DNA of 33,489 nt from Candidatus Zixiibacteriota bacterium (GTDB lineage Bacteria; Zixibacteria; MSB-5A5; SM23-73-2): assembly GCA_030615745.1 (NCBI GenBank), contig JAUWYR010000026.1:1-33489 (forward strand), read 5' to 3'. The translations under genes were made by a program, and so were the position numbers. The notes below the pieces were generated by a model, which was given only the letters and a program-made list of their open reading frames with translations, was not told the DNA's origin and did not search any database. Shown piece after piece: positions 1-7,326 of the stretch. Numbering within the stretch: the stretch's first letter is position 1; each line of letters starts with the position of its first letter.

Positions 1-360
1 CCCTTCACGGGCATGGCTGAAGATTCCATAGGCGTCTTCTGGCGAGCCCATATCAAAAAGCTCAACTAAGATGGTTGGCTGCCTGTCTTTGACCAGACGG
101 AGCACCACCAACTTCTGGAAACCGTATGACCGATAGACCTCTCCAGCTCCGTCGATGTAATCGAAAATGGTCTCTCTATCATAAATTTCAACTTCACCTT
201 GCGCTTTCCAGCCGTGAACCTCATCAGGCACAAACTCTTGCATTCGCATTTTCTTTTTATCCTCAGTTATTGGCGTGCATGTTGTCAATATAGTTGCTAT
301 GGGAATCATAAAAAGAAAAACGCTTGTGAACATATATCTTGTAAGACATCTTGGTTTCAT
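1..360 (-). CDS. DUF6599-like lipoprotein, N-terminal part (runs off window)
   Basis: An open frame of 120 codons starts at an ATG at 358-360 and runs off the left edge without a stop, so the C-terminus is missing. A GGAG lies about 8 bases before the ATG. Residues 10-27 are hydrophobic and end in L-T-T-C at residues 25-28, an imperfect lipobox, so a lipoprotein or other exported protein is likely. Around residue 68 it reads DYIDGAGEVYRSYGF, followed by VELFDMGSPEDAYGIFSH, a pattern I associate with DUF6599 proteins of uncultivated FCB-group bacteria. Function is unknown. The gene lies downstream of the tRNA-Leu on the same strand. Confidence 0.6.
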   Translation of the reverse strand, partial: MKPRCLTRYMFTSVFLFMIPIATILTTCTPITEDKKKMRMQEFVPDEVHGWKAQGEVEIYDRETIFDYIDGAGEVYRSYGFQKLVVLRLVKDRQPTILVELFDMGSPEDAYGIFSHAREG

Positions 361-383
361 TAGTCATCTCCATTAACTAACTA

Positions 384-469
384 TGCCGGAGCCCGGAATC
401 GAACCGGGACGGATAAAAATATCCGAGGGATTTTAAGTCCCTTGCGTCTACCTGTTCCGCCACTCCGGC
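384..469 (-). tRNA. tRNA-Leu (anticodon TAA)
   Basis: Read on the minus strand, an acceptor stem GCCGGAG/CTCCGGC, a long variable arm (CGGAT/ATCCG) and a T-arm with GGTTCGATTCC are present. The anticodon stem AGGGA/TCCCT encloses loop CTTAAAA, giving anticodon TAA (Leu, UUA codons). The discriminator is A and no CCA is encoded. It is the last member of a Gly-Cys-Leu tRNA order, separated from the other two by the AlkD-like gene. Confidence 0.96.
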
Positions 470-477
470 ATTTAAGA

Positions 478-509
478 TAGTTTTTAGTTTATAGTTTTTA
501 GTTGTTAGT
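478..509. repeat. left arm of a 32-bp inverted repeat flanking the AlkD-like gene
   Basis: This TAGTTTTTAG-rich stretch is the reverse complement of 1312-1343 with 28 of 32 positions matching by eye. The two arms bracket the AlkD-like gene inside the tRNA series. Related TAGTTTTTAG/GG sequence sits at about 1450-1480 and just after tRNA-Leu(GAG) at 12516-12542. Confidence 0.7.
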
Positions 510-533
510 CCACACCTCACCACCCTAAAAACT

Positions 534-1265
534 TTATGAGCGTCTGAACCTTTTTCTTTTCTCCTTGGGTATCTTTTCAGTGGCATACTGAATTATAAGT
601 CGGGGCGCTTTATCTTTCCATCTGTATAAGAAATCCTCAACCTCTTTCGGGGCTTTTTTCCAGGTCTCCCTTAAAAGCCAGCCCACTCCCTGGTGCACTA
701 CCTTTTCAGGATCAAGGATCAACTGTTTTGCTGTTGTCAAACTCTCTTTGATTTTGTTCTGCTTGGATACAACTTTCACCATGGTTACCGGCATCGCCCT
801 TCTTTTCCATTTGTACGGTGATTTGGTCCATTCTGAGAATTCCTTGAGACTGACTATCTTATCTGTAATAAAATAGTAAAGAATGTCATGACAAGCCCAA
901 TCGCAATGAGCCCAGTTGTTGATATATCTTCCAAACCATTTCCCCATTGTGTTAAACAATTGTTTATTATACTGATCCTTCAACCTTATCATAAAATTTA
1001 TGGCTATAGATTTTTCCTCATACTTGCCCGATTTCAAAAGATTCTCGCAGAGGATGATAATTTCTTTAAGGGTGTAGTTGTCCTTGCAGAGTTTAAACCA
1101 TTCTTCTGTTTTCTTTTGAAGTTTTTCCCTGTCGATTCCATAGGCATCGTATCCTTCCTTGAAATATCGAGCATATTTTTTGACTATAGCATCATCCGCA
1201 TTCTTGGCAAGAAATTTTTTTATTTCTTGATGAAGTGTCTGAGTAAGTTTCCTCTGGTTTGACAT
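534..1265 (-). CDS. AlkD-like DNA alkylation repair protein
   Basis: This 243-aa, all-helical, basic protein resembles the HEAT-repeat DNA glycosylases of the AlkC/AlkD family, which excise alkylated (typically N3- or N7-alkyl) purines. The family-like blocks are NWAHCDWACHDIL (residues 117-129), WKRRAMPVTM (153-162), HQGVGWLLRETWKKAP (191-206) and PRLIIQYATEKIP (221-233). W118, D122, R155 or R156 and W196 are plausible counterparts of the AlkD substrate-contact residues, by motif position only. Length is normal for the family (about 220-240 aa). The ATG has only an AAGG right next to it, so translation may be weak. It sits between tRNA-Cys and tRNA-Leu within a 32-bp inverted repeat, suggesting insertion into a tRNA operon. 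Confidence 0.8.
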   Translation of the reverse strand: MSNQRKLTQTLHQEIKKFLAKNADDAIVKKYARYFKEGYDAYGIDREKLQKKTEEWFKLCKDNYTLKEIIILCENLLKSGKYEEKSIAINFMIRLKDQYNKQLFNTMGKWFGRYINNWAHCDWACHDILYYFITDKIVSLKEFSEWTKSPYKWKRRAMPVTMVKVVSKQNKIKESLTTAKQLILDPEKVVHQGVGWLLRETWKKAPKEVEDFLYRWKDKAPRLIIQYATEKIPKEKRKRFRRS

Positions 1266-1311
1266 CCTTGAACTTTGCTAATTAATTATTCGGTTCTCTT
1301 AATAGTTTTTA

Positions 1312-1343
1312 ACTAACAACTATTAACTAATAACTAAAAACTA
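1312..1343. repeat. right arm of the 32-bp inverted repeat flanking the AlkD-like gene
   Basis: Partner of 478-509 in inverted orientation, 28/32 matches. It starts 46 bases before the AlkD-like start codon and ends 8 bases from the 3' end of tRNA-Cys. Confidence 0.7.
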
Positions 1344-1351
1344 TTTAAGAA

Positions 1352-1423
1352 AGGCGGCTTCCGGATTCGAACCGGAGTATAGAGGTTTTGCAGACCTCCG
1401 CCTTACCACTTGGCTAAGCCGCC
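1352..1423 (-). tRNA. tRNA-Cys (anticodon GCA)
   Basis: On the minus strand the acceptor stem GGCGGCT pairs with AGCCGCC. The anticodon stem GAGGT/ACCTC encloses CTGCAAA (anticodon GCA), and the T-arm contains GGTTCGAATCC. The discriminator is T, as is usual for tRNA-Cys, and no CCA is encoded. An 11-bp hairpin lies directly before its 5' end. Confidence 0.96.
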
Positions 1424-1424
1424 G

Positions 1425-1451
1425 TACTCTCCCGCAATTTGCGGGGGAGTA
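1425..1451 (-). other. hairpin directly 5' of tRNA-Cys
   Basis: Positions 1425-1435 pair with 1441-1451 (11 bp, one G-T wobble) around the loop AATTT. The hairpin begins 2 bases upstream of the tRNA-Cys 5' end on the minus strand. There is no T-run, so a processing or spacer structure is more likely than a terminator. Confidence 0.55.
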
Positions 1452-1520
1452 GTTTTTGGTTTATAGTAGATAGTTTTTGGTAAAGCACTTCACTATAAAC
1501 TATTAACGATTAACTGTTGA

Positions 1521-1549
1521 CCAATTTTTGTCTGAAGGACAAAAATTGG
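1521..1549 (-). other. perfect 12-bp hairpin directly 3' of tRNA-Gly
   Basis: CCAATTTTTGTC (1521-1532) is a perfect reverse complement of 1538-1549, with a 5-nt loop. It begins on the base after the tRNA-Gly discriminator. No T-tract follows on the minus strand, so it could be a weak terminator, a 3'-processing signal or a mobile repeat. Confidence 0.55.
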
Positions 1550-1623
1550 AGCGGGAAACGGGATTCGAACCCGCGACATTCACCTTGGCAAGGTGACGCT
1601 CTAGCCAACTGAGCTATTCCCGC
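1550..1623 (-). tRNA. tRNA-Gly (anticodon GCC)
   Basis: On the minus strand the acceptor stem GCGGGAA pairs with TTCCCGC. The anticodon stem TCACC/GGTGA encloses TTGCCAA (anticodon GCC), and the T-arm contains GGTTCGAATCC. Discriminator T; no CCA encoded. First of the Gly-Cys-Leu series. Confidence 0.96.
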
Positions 1624-1939
1624 TTAAGCTTAACTTTCTTTCAAAATATATATACGCAAAAAAATTTGTCAATGATTTTTTGTTACCACTTTTTTAATCG
1701 GTCAAAAGATTTTAAATCTTATCTCTTGATCGATATCGATATTTTTTAAGTCGATTAAAAGCTTGTTGCTTATTATGATTTGGATTTTTCACTAAATGAT
1801 CAAGAAGGAAAAAATTTAAACAACTTTTTGTTTTAAGTCGTCTAAATATAAGAAATTTTAAAAAGATTTTTTCATTCGCAAAGAGGTGAAAATTTAAAGA
1901 AGGGAGAAATTAAAAATTTCGATTTTAAAGGAGACGACC
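1624..1939. other. AT-rich divergent intergenic region
   Basis: No gene seen. The spacer separates the leftward tRNA operon from the rightward cohesin-like gene and must hold both promoters. It contains small palindromes, AAGATTT-T-AAATCTT at 1706-1720 and ATCGATATCGAT at 1729-1740, and a strong Shine-Dalgarno AAAGGAG just before 1940. I cannot assign exact -10/-35 boxes with confidence. Confidence 0.5.
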
Positions 1940-2701
1940 TTGAAAAAGATTTTCTTTTTAACAGTTTTTTTTCTTTTTTTACTTTTTGTTTCAGCATGGT
2001 CTAATGAGATAACTTTAACCCGTTCTGGTGACTGGATCACTTTTAATCTTAATAATCAGCAAAGTCTGGGAGGAATTGCAATGGCTCTGGAATTCGCAGA
2101 TCCTGGTGATGATGTTTCCTGTGATTCTTTTTCTTTTGTTGATACAAGGTTAAGCTCTATTGCATTTAAGGATGTTATAATCGATAATGATGAGAAAACC
2201 GTTTTAATTTTTGCTGTTGTTTTAGATGAAGACTACATTCCTTCTGGAGAAGGAGCTTTGGTAAAATTGAAATTCAGCGGAGAAGATTCTGTGAAATTCG
2301 AGTCCACTACTATTTTTAAGCAAGAGGGAATTTCTGTTATCAGCTCAGATGCAGAAGAGCTTCCTTTTGAGTTCAACCCAGTTTATGTGAGTGTTGAAGA
2401 GGAAAAAAAGCCAGACCTACCAACCCAATTTGTCCTTTTTCAGAACCACCCAAATCCTTTTAATCCTTACACTGATATTAAATATGCTCTTCCAAAAGAT
2501 TCTTATGTGAATTTATCTGTGTACAACATCTTAGGCCAGAAGGTAAAAACTTTAGTGGATAGAAAAGAACTAAAAGGTTTTCATACTGTTCGCTGGGATG
2601 GAAAGGATGAACGAGGTCAAAATACCTCTACCGGGATTTATTTCTACAAGCTTAAGGCTGGAAAATATACCCAGACAAAAAAGATGCTTTTACTGAAATA
2701 G
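1940..2701 (+). CDS. secreted protein: cohesin-like domain plus T9SS C-terminal sorting domain
   Basis: A 253-aa exported protein starting at TTG, with AAAGGAG 7 bases upstream deciding the start. Residues 1-22 form a signal peptide. Residues about 24-150 look like a cohesin-type beta-sandwich: a glycine-containing early strand (SLGGIAMALEF), CDSFSFVDTRL, then PSGEGALVKLKFSG. Residues 160-253 form the sorting domain usual for type IX secretion cargo and related FlgD-Ig-like tails: QNHPNPFNP, a YNILGQKVKTLVD strand, GFHTVRWDG, then GIYFYKLKAG and the terminal KKMLLLK. The protein would be exported to the cell surface. Four dockerin proteins in the window make it a candidate dockerin partner, but that is inference; the cohesin assignment rests on pattern, not a search. 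It ends before a strong terminator, so it is probably monocistronic. Confidence 0.75.
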   Translation: MKKIFFLTVFFLFLLFVSAWSNEITLTRSGDWITFNLNNQQSLGGIAMALEFADPGDDVSCDSFSFVDTRLSSIAFKDVIIDNDEKTVLIFAVVLDEDYIPSGEGALVKLKFSGEDSVKFESTTIFKQEGISVISSDAEELPFEFNPVYVSVEEEKKPDLPTQFVLFQNHPNPFNPYTDIKYALPKDSYVNLSVYNILGQKVKTLVDRKELKGFHTVRWDGKDERGQNTSTGIYFYKLKAGKYTQTKKMLLLK

Positions 2702-2727
2702 TATCAAATGGCTTTCCCATTGAAAGA

Positions 2728-2761
2728 AGGCTGAGCTTTTCTCAAGTTCAGCCTCTTTTTT
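2728..2761 (+). terminator. intrinsic terminator after the cohesin-like gene
   Basis: AGGCTGAGCTT (2728-2738) pairs with 2744-2754 (11 bp, one G-T wobble) around loop TTCTC. It is followed by C and a run of Ts, 27 bases after the TAG stop. Confidence 0.85.
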
Positions 2762-2921
2762 GTGAAGATGGGATTTGTCTCCACTGAAGACTGTGACCAT
2801 AGAGGTCGCCCCTACTTTTTGAGAGAAACAATTTTACGGCCTACCTACTATTTTTTAGTCAATATGTGGATTTCCTCATTAACTACATCTATTGTAAAAC
2901 TTTCGTTTTACCAAATATAGC

Positions 2922-2959
2922 TTGACACAAAAATTTTCTTGAGTTTAATATTAACTTAA
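2922..2959 (+). promoter_or_regulatory. candidate sigma70 promoter and shared TTTAATATTAAC motif before the symporter
   Basis: TTGACA at 2922-2927 is followed after 18 bases by TAATAT (2946-2951). The overlapping 17-mer GTTTAATATTAACTTAA (2943-2959) is repeated exactly at 7302-7318 before the HAD hydrolase gene, suggesting a common regulator site or a common extended -10 region. Prediction by eye only. Confidence 0.4.
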
Positions 2960-3083
2960 TGTTAAAATATCTTAATAACATAAATGCAATCTTTAAGTGA
3001 GTTTCGAGAGTTTACAAGGAAGGTCTCATTAGTTTAGTAGTTTAATAGTTTAAAGGTTCAAAGGTTTAAAGTTTAAAGGTTCA

Positions 3084-4481
3084 ATGGTTTATTTTGGGGC
3101 AATTCTTTTTTATCTTTTGTTCCTCATCTTAGTTGGGACAACCAGAAGCAAATTAGTGAAGACCCAGGCTGATTTCATGGTTGCTGGAAGGAAACTTCCT
3201 GCAAATGTTTTAGTTGGAACCCTTTTAGCCACCTGGATTGGTTCGGGAAGTATTATCGCAGGGGCCGGGCTTGCTTATAGAAAAGGTTTTTCAGCTCTGT
3301 GGTTTGATGCTGGAGTCTGGATCGCAATAGTGATCTTGTATTTGATCGCCGGGAGGGTAAGAGCTTTTGCTCAGTACACTGTTCCTGATATTTTGGAGGC
3401 AAGGTATAACAAATATGCAAGAATCTTAGGAGCTTTAACTACCATAGTAGCTTATACAGCTATTGTGAGCTATCAATTCAAAGCCGGAGGGATGGTTTTA
3501 AACTTGGTTACAGGAATTTCTGTTTCTAATGGAATTATAATCACCGCTTTGTTTGTGATCACTTATACTTCCTTAGCCGGGATGATCTCAGTTGCCTATA
3601 CCGATTTGGTAAATGGCATTGTTATGACTTTAGGGATTTTTCTTGCCCTACCCTTTTTGATCTCTTTTGCTGGCGGATGGGAAAATGTTGTCTCAAATCT
3701 ACCTAAAGAGCATTTTCAGGTATTGGGGACGATGAGTATATGGGAAGCTTTAGGCTATTCACTTCCAACAATGCTACTTCTTTTAGGCGAATCGAATATG
3801 TATCAAAGATTTTTCTCAGCAAAAGATGAAAAAACTGCAAAAAGAGCTGTTATAGGTTGGATAGGCGGAACGGTGATTTTAGAGACAGCAATAGTTGTTT
3901 TAGCTATTGTTGGGAGTGCAATATTTTTTGATATAAACTCTGAATCGGTGATTCTTCACTCCGCTCGGTATGGGCTTCCTGTCTTTTTGGGTTGTGGACT
4001 TTTGGCTGCGATTGTTGCAGTAATTGTCTCAACCGCTGATTCATTTTTATTGGTTCCTTCTACAAATATCATCAGGGATATATATCAAAGATTTATAAAT
4101 CCTGGTGCATCCCAAAAAAAGATCATTTTTTATTCCCGTTTAGTTGTTATAGCACTCGGGAGTTTAGCTTACCTTCAGGTTCAATTTTTTACATCGGTTT
4201 TGAAGATGGCTTTGTATGCTTATACAATGTATGGTGTGGGGATAACTCCTGCTACCTTAGCCGCTTTTTTCTGGAAAAGGGCAACTCCCTGGGGTGGTGT
4301 ATCATCGATTTGTGCTGGGATGGTAACTACTATTTTGTGGGAGGTTTTGGGTCAGCCTAAAAACATTCCTACCGTTTATCCTGCCTTGATTATGTCACTC
4401 GGGTGTTTAATCATCATAAGTATTCTCACCCCTAAGCCAAGGCCTGAGAAATTGAGACCATTTTTCCCAAATAAAAATTAA
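3084..4481 (+). CDS. sodium:solute symporter family transporter
   Basis: A 465-aa integral membrane protein with about 12-13 hydrophobic segments, typical of the sodium:solute symporter (SSS) family, importing an organic solute with Na+ across the inner membrane. Family-type sequence includes FMVAGRKLPANVLVGTLLATWIGSGSI near residue 31, the IAGRVRAFAQYTVPDILEARYN region and the later ISTADSFLLVPSTNIIRDIYQRF segment. The substrate cannot be told; proline, sugars or carboxylates are all possible, and proline dehydrogenase at 31498 makes proline one option. The ATG and its weak SD (AAAGG, 4 bases away) lie inside a tandem GTTTAAAGGTTCA-like repeat (about 3030-3083), so an alternative start is possible. 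The gene ends before two competing hairpins. Confidence 0.85.
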   Translation: MVYFGAILFYLLFLILVGTTRSKLVKTQADFMVAGRKLPANVLVGTLLATWIGSGSIIAGAGLAYRKGFSALWFDAGVWIAIVILYLIAGRVRAFAQYTVPDILEARYNKYARILGALTTIVAYTAIVSYQFKAGGMVLNLVTGISVSNGIIITALFVITYTSLAGMISVAYTDLVNGIVMTLGIFLALPFLISFAGGWENVVSNLPKEHFQVLGTMSIWEALGYSLPTMLLLLGESNMYQRFFSAKDEKTAKRAVIGWIGGTVILETAIVVLAIVGSAIFFDINSESVILHSARYGLPVFLGCGLLAAIVAVIVSTADSFLLVPSTNIIRDIYQRFINPGASQKKIIFYSRLVVIALGSLAYLQVQFFTSVLKMALYAYTMYGVGITPATLAAFFWKRATPWGGVSSICAGMVTTILWEVLGQPKNIPTVYPALIMSLGCLIIISILTPKPRPEKLRPFFPNKN

Positions 4482-4517
4482 CCAAACCTGTTCGAAGAAT
4501 CCCTCGGATTATTTCCT

Positions 4518-4557
4518 AATTTTCGGTTAAGTATTTTGTTTCGGTTTTCCGAAAATT
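4518..4557 (+). other. competing inverted repeats between the symporter and the peptidase
   Basis: AATTTTCGG (4518-4526) is a perfect reverse complement of 4549-4557. TTTCGG at 4539-4544 can instead form a tight 6-bp, 4-nt-loop hairpin with 4549-4554. The two structures exclude each other. No T-run follows, so this is not a clean terminator. Confidence 0.4.
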
Positions 4558-4612
4558 ATAATGTATTAAAAAACAAAATAGTTTTTTCAAATAGAAGTTA
4601 AGGAGATTTTTC

Positions 4613-7216
4613 ATGCTAAGATTTTTTGCTTCAACATCTTTAGTTTTTCTGTTTTTGTTTAACTTAGGTTTTGCTTTTGACTCACTTAAAAAATCAGAAG
4701 AACAGGAGCTTGCAAAAGTTCAGCAGATGATCGAAAACAAAGGTTATCTGTGGATTGCTAAAAAGACCTCTTTATCCGGTCTTTCGGATGAGGAGTTTCA
4801 AAAGCTTTTGGGTGTTAAAGTTCCAAAAGGATATGAGGAAGAAGGAAAAGATAGGATTTTCAAATTGGAAAAGCCAATGAGTTTCCCTTCTGTTTTTGAC
4901 TGGAGGGACGAAAACGGGGTTACCCCAGTGAAAAATCAGGGTGGTTGTGGTTCCTGCTGGGCTTTTGCAGCCCAGGGCGCATTTGAGTCGATGATAAAAA
5001 TCTATGACTCCATAGAATATGATCTTTCCGAACAGCAGATTTTATCCTGTAACGTTTATGGTGCAGGATGTGATGGGGGCTGGATGGATTATGCATATGA
5101 GCTTTTCAGATCATACGGCTCTGTTTTGGAGTCTTGTATGCCCTACACTGCAACTGATACTGTAAGTTGTGATCAATTGAGTTGTGAGGTTGTTGACAGG
5201 ATTTTTGGGTGGACAAATGTTTCCGGTGATGTTAACTCTTTAAAAGCAGCAGTTCTGACCGGACCAGTTGCATGTGCTATGACTGTTTATGACGATTTCA
5301 AGCATTATAGTAGTGGGTGCTATGAGAACCCCGGCACAAACCCGGTTAATCATGCGGTTTTAATTGTGGGCTGGGATGACACCCAGTGCGCTGGAGACGG
5401 AGCCTGGATTATGAAAAATAGCTGGGGAGCTGGTTGGGGAATGAATGGATATTTTTATATTAAATATGGAACCTGTAACATTGGATATGGAGCAGATTTA
5501 TTAGATTATTCTCCATCCAATCCAATTCAGCTTGCTTATAAAAATTATGAATTTTCAGATTCAACCGGAAACAACGATGGAATAATTGACCCAAAAGAAA
5601 CGATCAGTTTGAAAATAACCTTAGAGAATGTATTTAAACAGGATGCCACAGGGGTTGGGGCTGTTTTGAGAACTTCTGTTTCTGGAATTGATATACTCGA
5701 TTCAGTTGCTCTCTATCCAGATATACCAAAAGGTGAAAGTAGAGCGTCTTTTCATCCACATTACACCTTCGAGGTGGATAGCTTGGTTAATTCAGGGACC
5801 AGAGTTGATTTCACTTTGAGCATTTGGTGTAATGAAGGAAGCTACCTCGATAGCTTTTATCTTTTTGTGGGCAGGCTTTTCACTATATTTTTCGATGATA
5901 TGGAGGGGGGTGAGGATGGCTGGACCCATGATGCTATTTTTAGTTACGATGACTGGGAGTATGGAATTCCCTTAGGAGGGTCAAGATCTGATCCAAAATT
6001 TGCCTTTTCCGGAAGCAAAATATGGGGAAACAATCTTAACAGTGAGTATCCTTTTAGTTCAACCAACTACCTCGAATCTCCAGAGATCGATTGTGAAGAA
6101 TATAAAAATGTTAGGTTACAGTATCGCCGCTTCTTAGGAGTGGAGAAAGGCATCTATGATCAGGCAGAGATTTTGGTGAATGGAAACTTAGTCTGGCAGA
6201 ACCAACTTTATTATGACCAGATCGATTATGAGTGGGAGTTTCACGATATAGATATTTCTTCTTTTGCTGATTTTAACTCTTCGGTGAAGATAAAATTTCA
6301 ATTGACCTCAGATGGGTGGGTCGAGTTTGGTGGATGGAATATAGATGATTTCAAAGTTGTTGGAGTCTACCCATTTTCTGCTCCTGGTGCTTTCTGTTTA
6401 ATCTTTCCATATGATAAAGATACTGTATGGGATTTAAGCTCCCATCTGTTCTGGCATGAAAGTTTTGACTTCGATCCAGATGATACAATTAAATATACTC
6501 TTTTTTTCTCAACTGACAGCTCTTTTTTCACCTTCGATTCAGTATTTACTTCAACTGACACAAATTATACTTTGTCTGGTTTGTTAGATGATACCAGATA
6601 TTTCTGGAAAGTTAAGGGGGTTAACACCTCTGGTCTTTACCGATGGTCTGATTCTACTTTTGATTTTTTGACATATCTTATTGAACCACCTTGTGATTTC
6701 AACTTGATTTTTCCTCCGGATGATACATTGATCTATGAGGATAGTTTAACTTTAATCTGGGAAGAAGTCTCTGACCCTGACCCTGATGACTCTGTGTTTT
6801 ATACTTTATATCTCAGCAGATCTCAAGTTTTCGATTTCGATTCCACTCAGCTATTCGATTCTTTGAGACAGAGTCAACAAAATGTTTCAGGGCTTTTTTC
6901 TGATACATCTTATTACTATTGGAAAGTTAAAGCATATGATCTTTGGGGAAGACAAAGATGGTCGGACCAAGTTAAAAGATTTACTGTTCAGTCATGGATG
7001 CGAGGGGATGTAAACACTGACAAATCTTTATCTTTAGCTGATGCAATCTATTTAGCTAATTTTCTCCTTAAAGGAGGTTCCTCACCTTTTCCTTTAGCTT
7101 CAGGAGATTGTGACTGTGATGGTTTTATAAAACTTTCAGATGTGATCTTTTTAGCCAATTATTTATTAAAGGATGGACCGAAACCGGGCTGTCCCTATAT
7201 TTTAGGGGAATGTTAA
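4613..7216 (+). CDS. secreted papain-family (C1A) cysteine peptidase with C-terminal dockerin
   Basis: An 867-aa exported protein, ATG behind AAGGAG. A signal peptide (1-21) is followed by a short propeptide-like region (22-90). The mature papain domain begins at VFDWRDENGVTPVKNQGGCGSCWAF. Catalytic residues are in place: oxyanion Gln109, nucleophile Cys115, His247 in NHAVLIVGW and Asn269 in KNSWGAGWG. After residue 300 come an Ig-like domain (GNNDGIIDPKETISL), a jelly-roll-like segment opening with MEGGEDGWTHD (about 430-590), two fibronectin-III-like repeats with D-x-D-P-D-D signatures (about 600-790) and a two-repeat type I dockerin (796-867) with calcium-loop patterns DVNTDKSLSLAD and DCDCDGFIKLSD. 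It should be an active extracellular endopeptidase tethered through its dockerin. Papain enzymes with dockerins are uncommon in well-studied cellulosomes. Confidence 0.93.
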   Translation: MLRFFASTSLVFLFLFNLGFAFDSLKKSEEQELAKVQQMIENKGYLWIAKKTSLSGLSDEEFQKLLGVKVPKGYEEEGKDRIFKLEKPMSFPSVFDWRDENGVTPVKNQGGCGSCWAFAAQGAFESMIKIYDSIEYDLSEQQILSCNVYGAGCDGGWMDYAYELFRSYGSVLESCMPYTATDTVSCDQLSCEVVDRIFGWTNVSGDVNSLKAAVLTGPVACAMTVYDDFKHYSSGCYENPGTNPVNHAVLIVGWDDTQCAGDGAWIMKNSWGAGWGMNGYFYIKYGTCNIGYGADLLDYSPSNPIQLAYKNYEFSDSTGNNDGIIDPKETISLKITLENVFKQDATGVGAVLRTSVSGIDILDSVALYPDIPKGESRASFHPHYTFEVDSLVNSGTRVDFTLSIWCNEGSYLDSFYLFVGRLFTIFFDDMEGGEDGWTHDAIFSYDDWEYGIPLGGSRSDPKFAFSGSKIWGNNLNSEYPFSSTNYLESPEIDCEEYKNVRLQYRRFLGVEKGIYDQAEILVNGNLVWQNQLYYDQIDYEWEFHDIDISSFADFNSSVKIKFQLTSDGWVEFGGWNIDDFKVVGVYPFSAPGAFCLIFPYDKDTVWDLSSHLFWHESFDFDPDDTIKYTLFFSTDSSFFTFDSVFTSTDTNYTLSGLLDDTRYFWKVKGVNTSGLYRWSDSTFDFLTYLIEPPCDFNLIFPPDDTLIYEDSLTLIWEEVSDPDPDDSVFYTLYLSRSQVFDFDSTQLFDSLRQSQQNVSGLFSDTSYYYWKVKAYDLWGRQRWSDQVKRFTVQSWMRGDVNTDKSLSLADAIYLANFLLKGGSSPFPLASGDCDCDGFIKLSDVIFLANYLLKDGPKPGCPYILGEC

Positions 7217-7266
7217 ACCCAAAAAGTTTTGATTTTTTATTATTTTAAAACTTACAATTTTTGTGC

Positions 7267-7318
7267 TTGACAGGACTATATTTTTTCCAATAATATAATC
7301 AGTTTAATATTAACTTAA
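7267..7318 (+). promoter_or_regulatory. candidate promoter of the HAD hydrolase gene
   Basis: TTGACA (7267-7272) is followed after 18 bases by TAATAT (7291-7296), or after 21 bases by TATAAT (7294-7299). Just downstream lies the 17-mer GTTTAATATTAACTTAA (7302-7318), shared with the symporter upstream region. Confidence 0.4.
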
Positions 7319-7326
7319 AAAATAAG

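Noticed and set aside
377-586. 69-codon minus-strand ORF
   Set aside because: It runs across tRNA-Leu(TAA) and the end of the AlkD-like gene; the translated tRNA accounts for most of it.
888-1262. 124-codon plus-strand ORF
   Set aside because: It is antisense to the AlkD-like gene, which has clear family motifs; the plus-strand product has no recognisable features.
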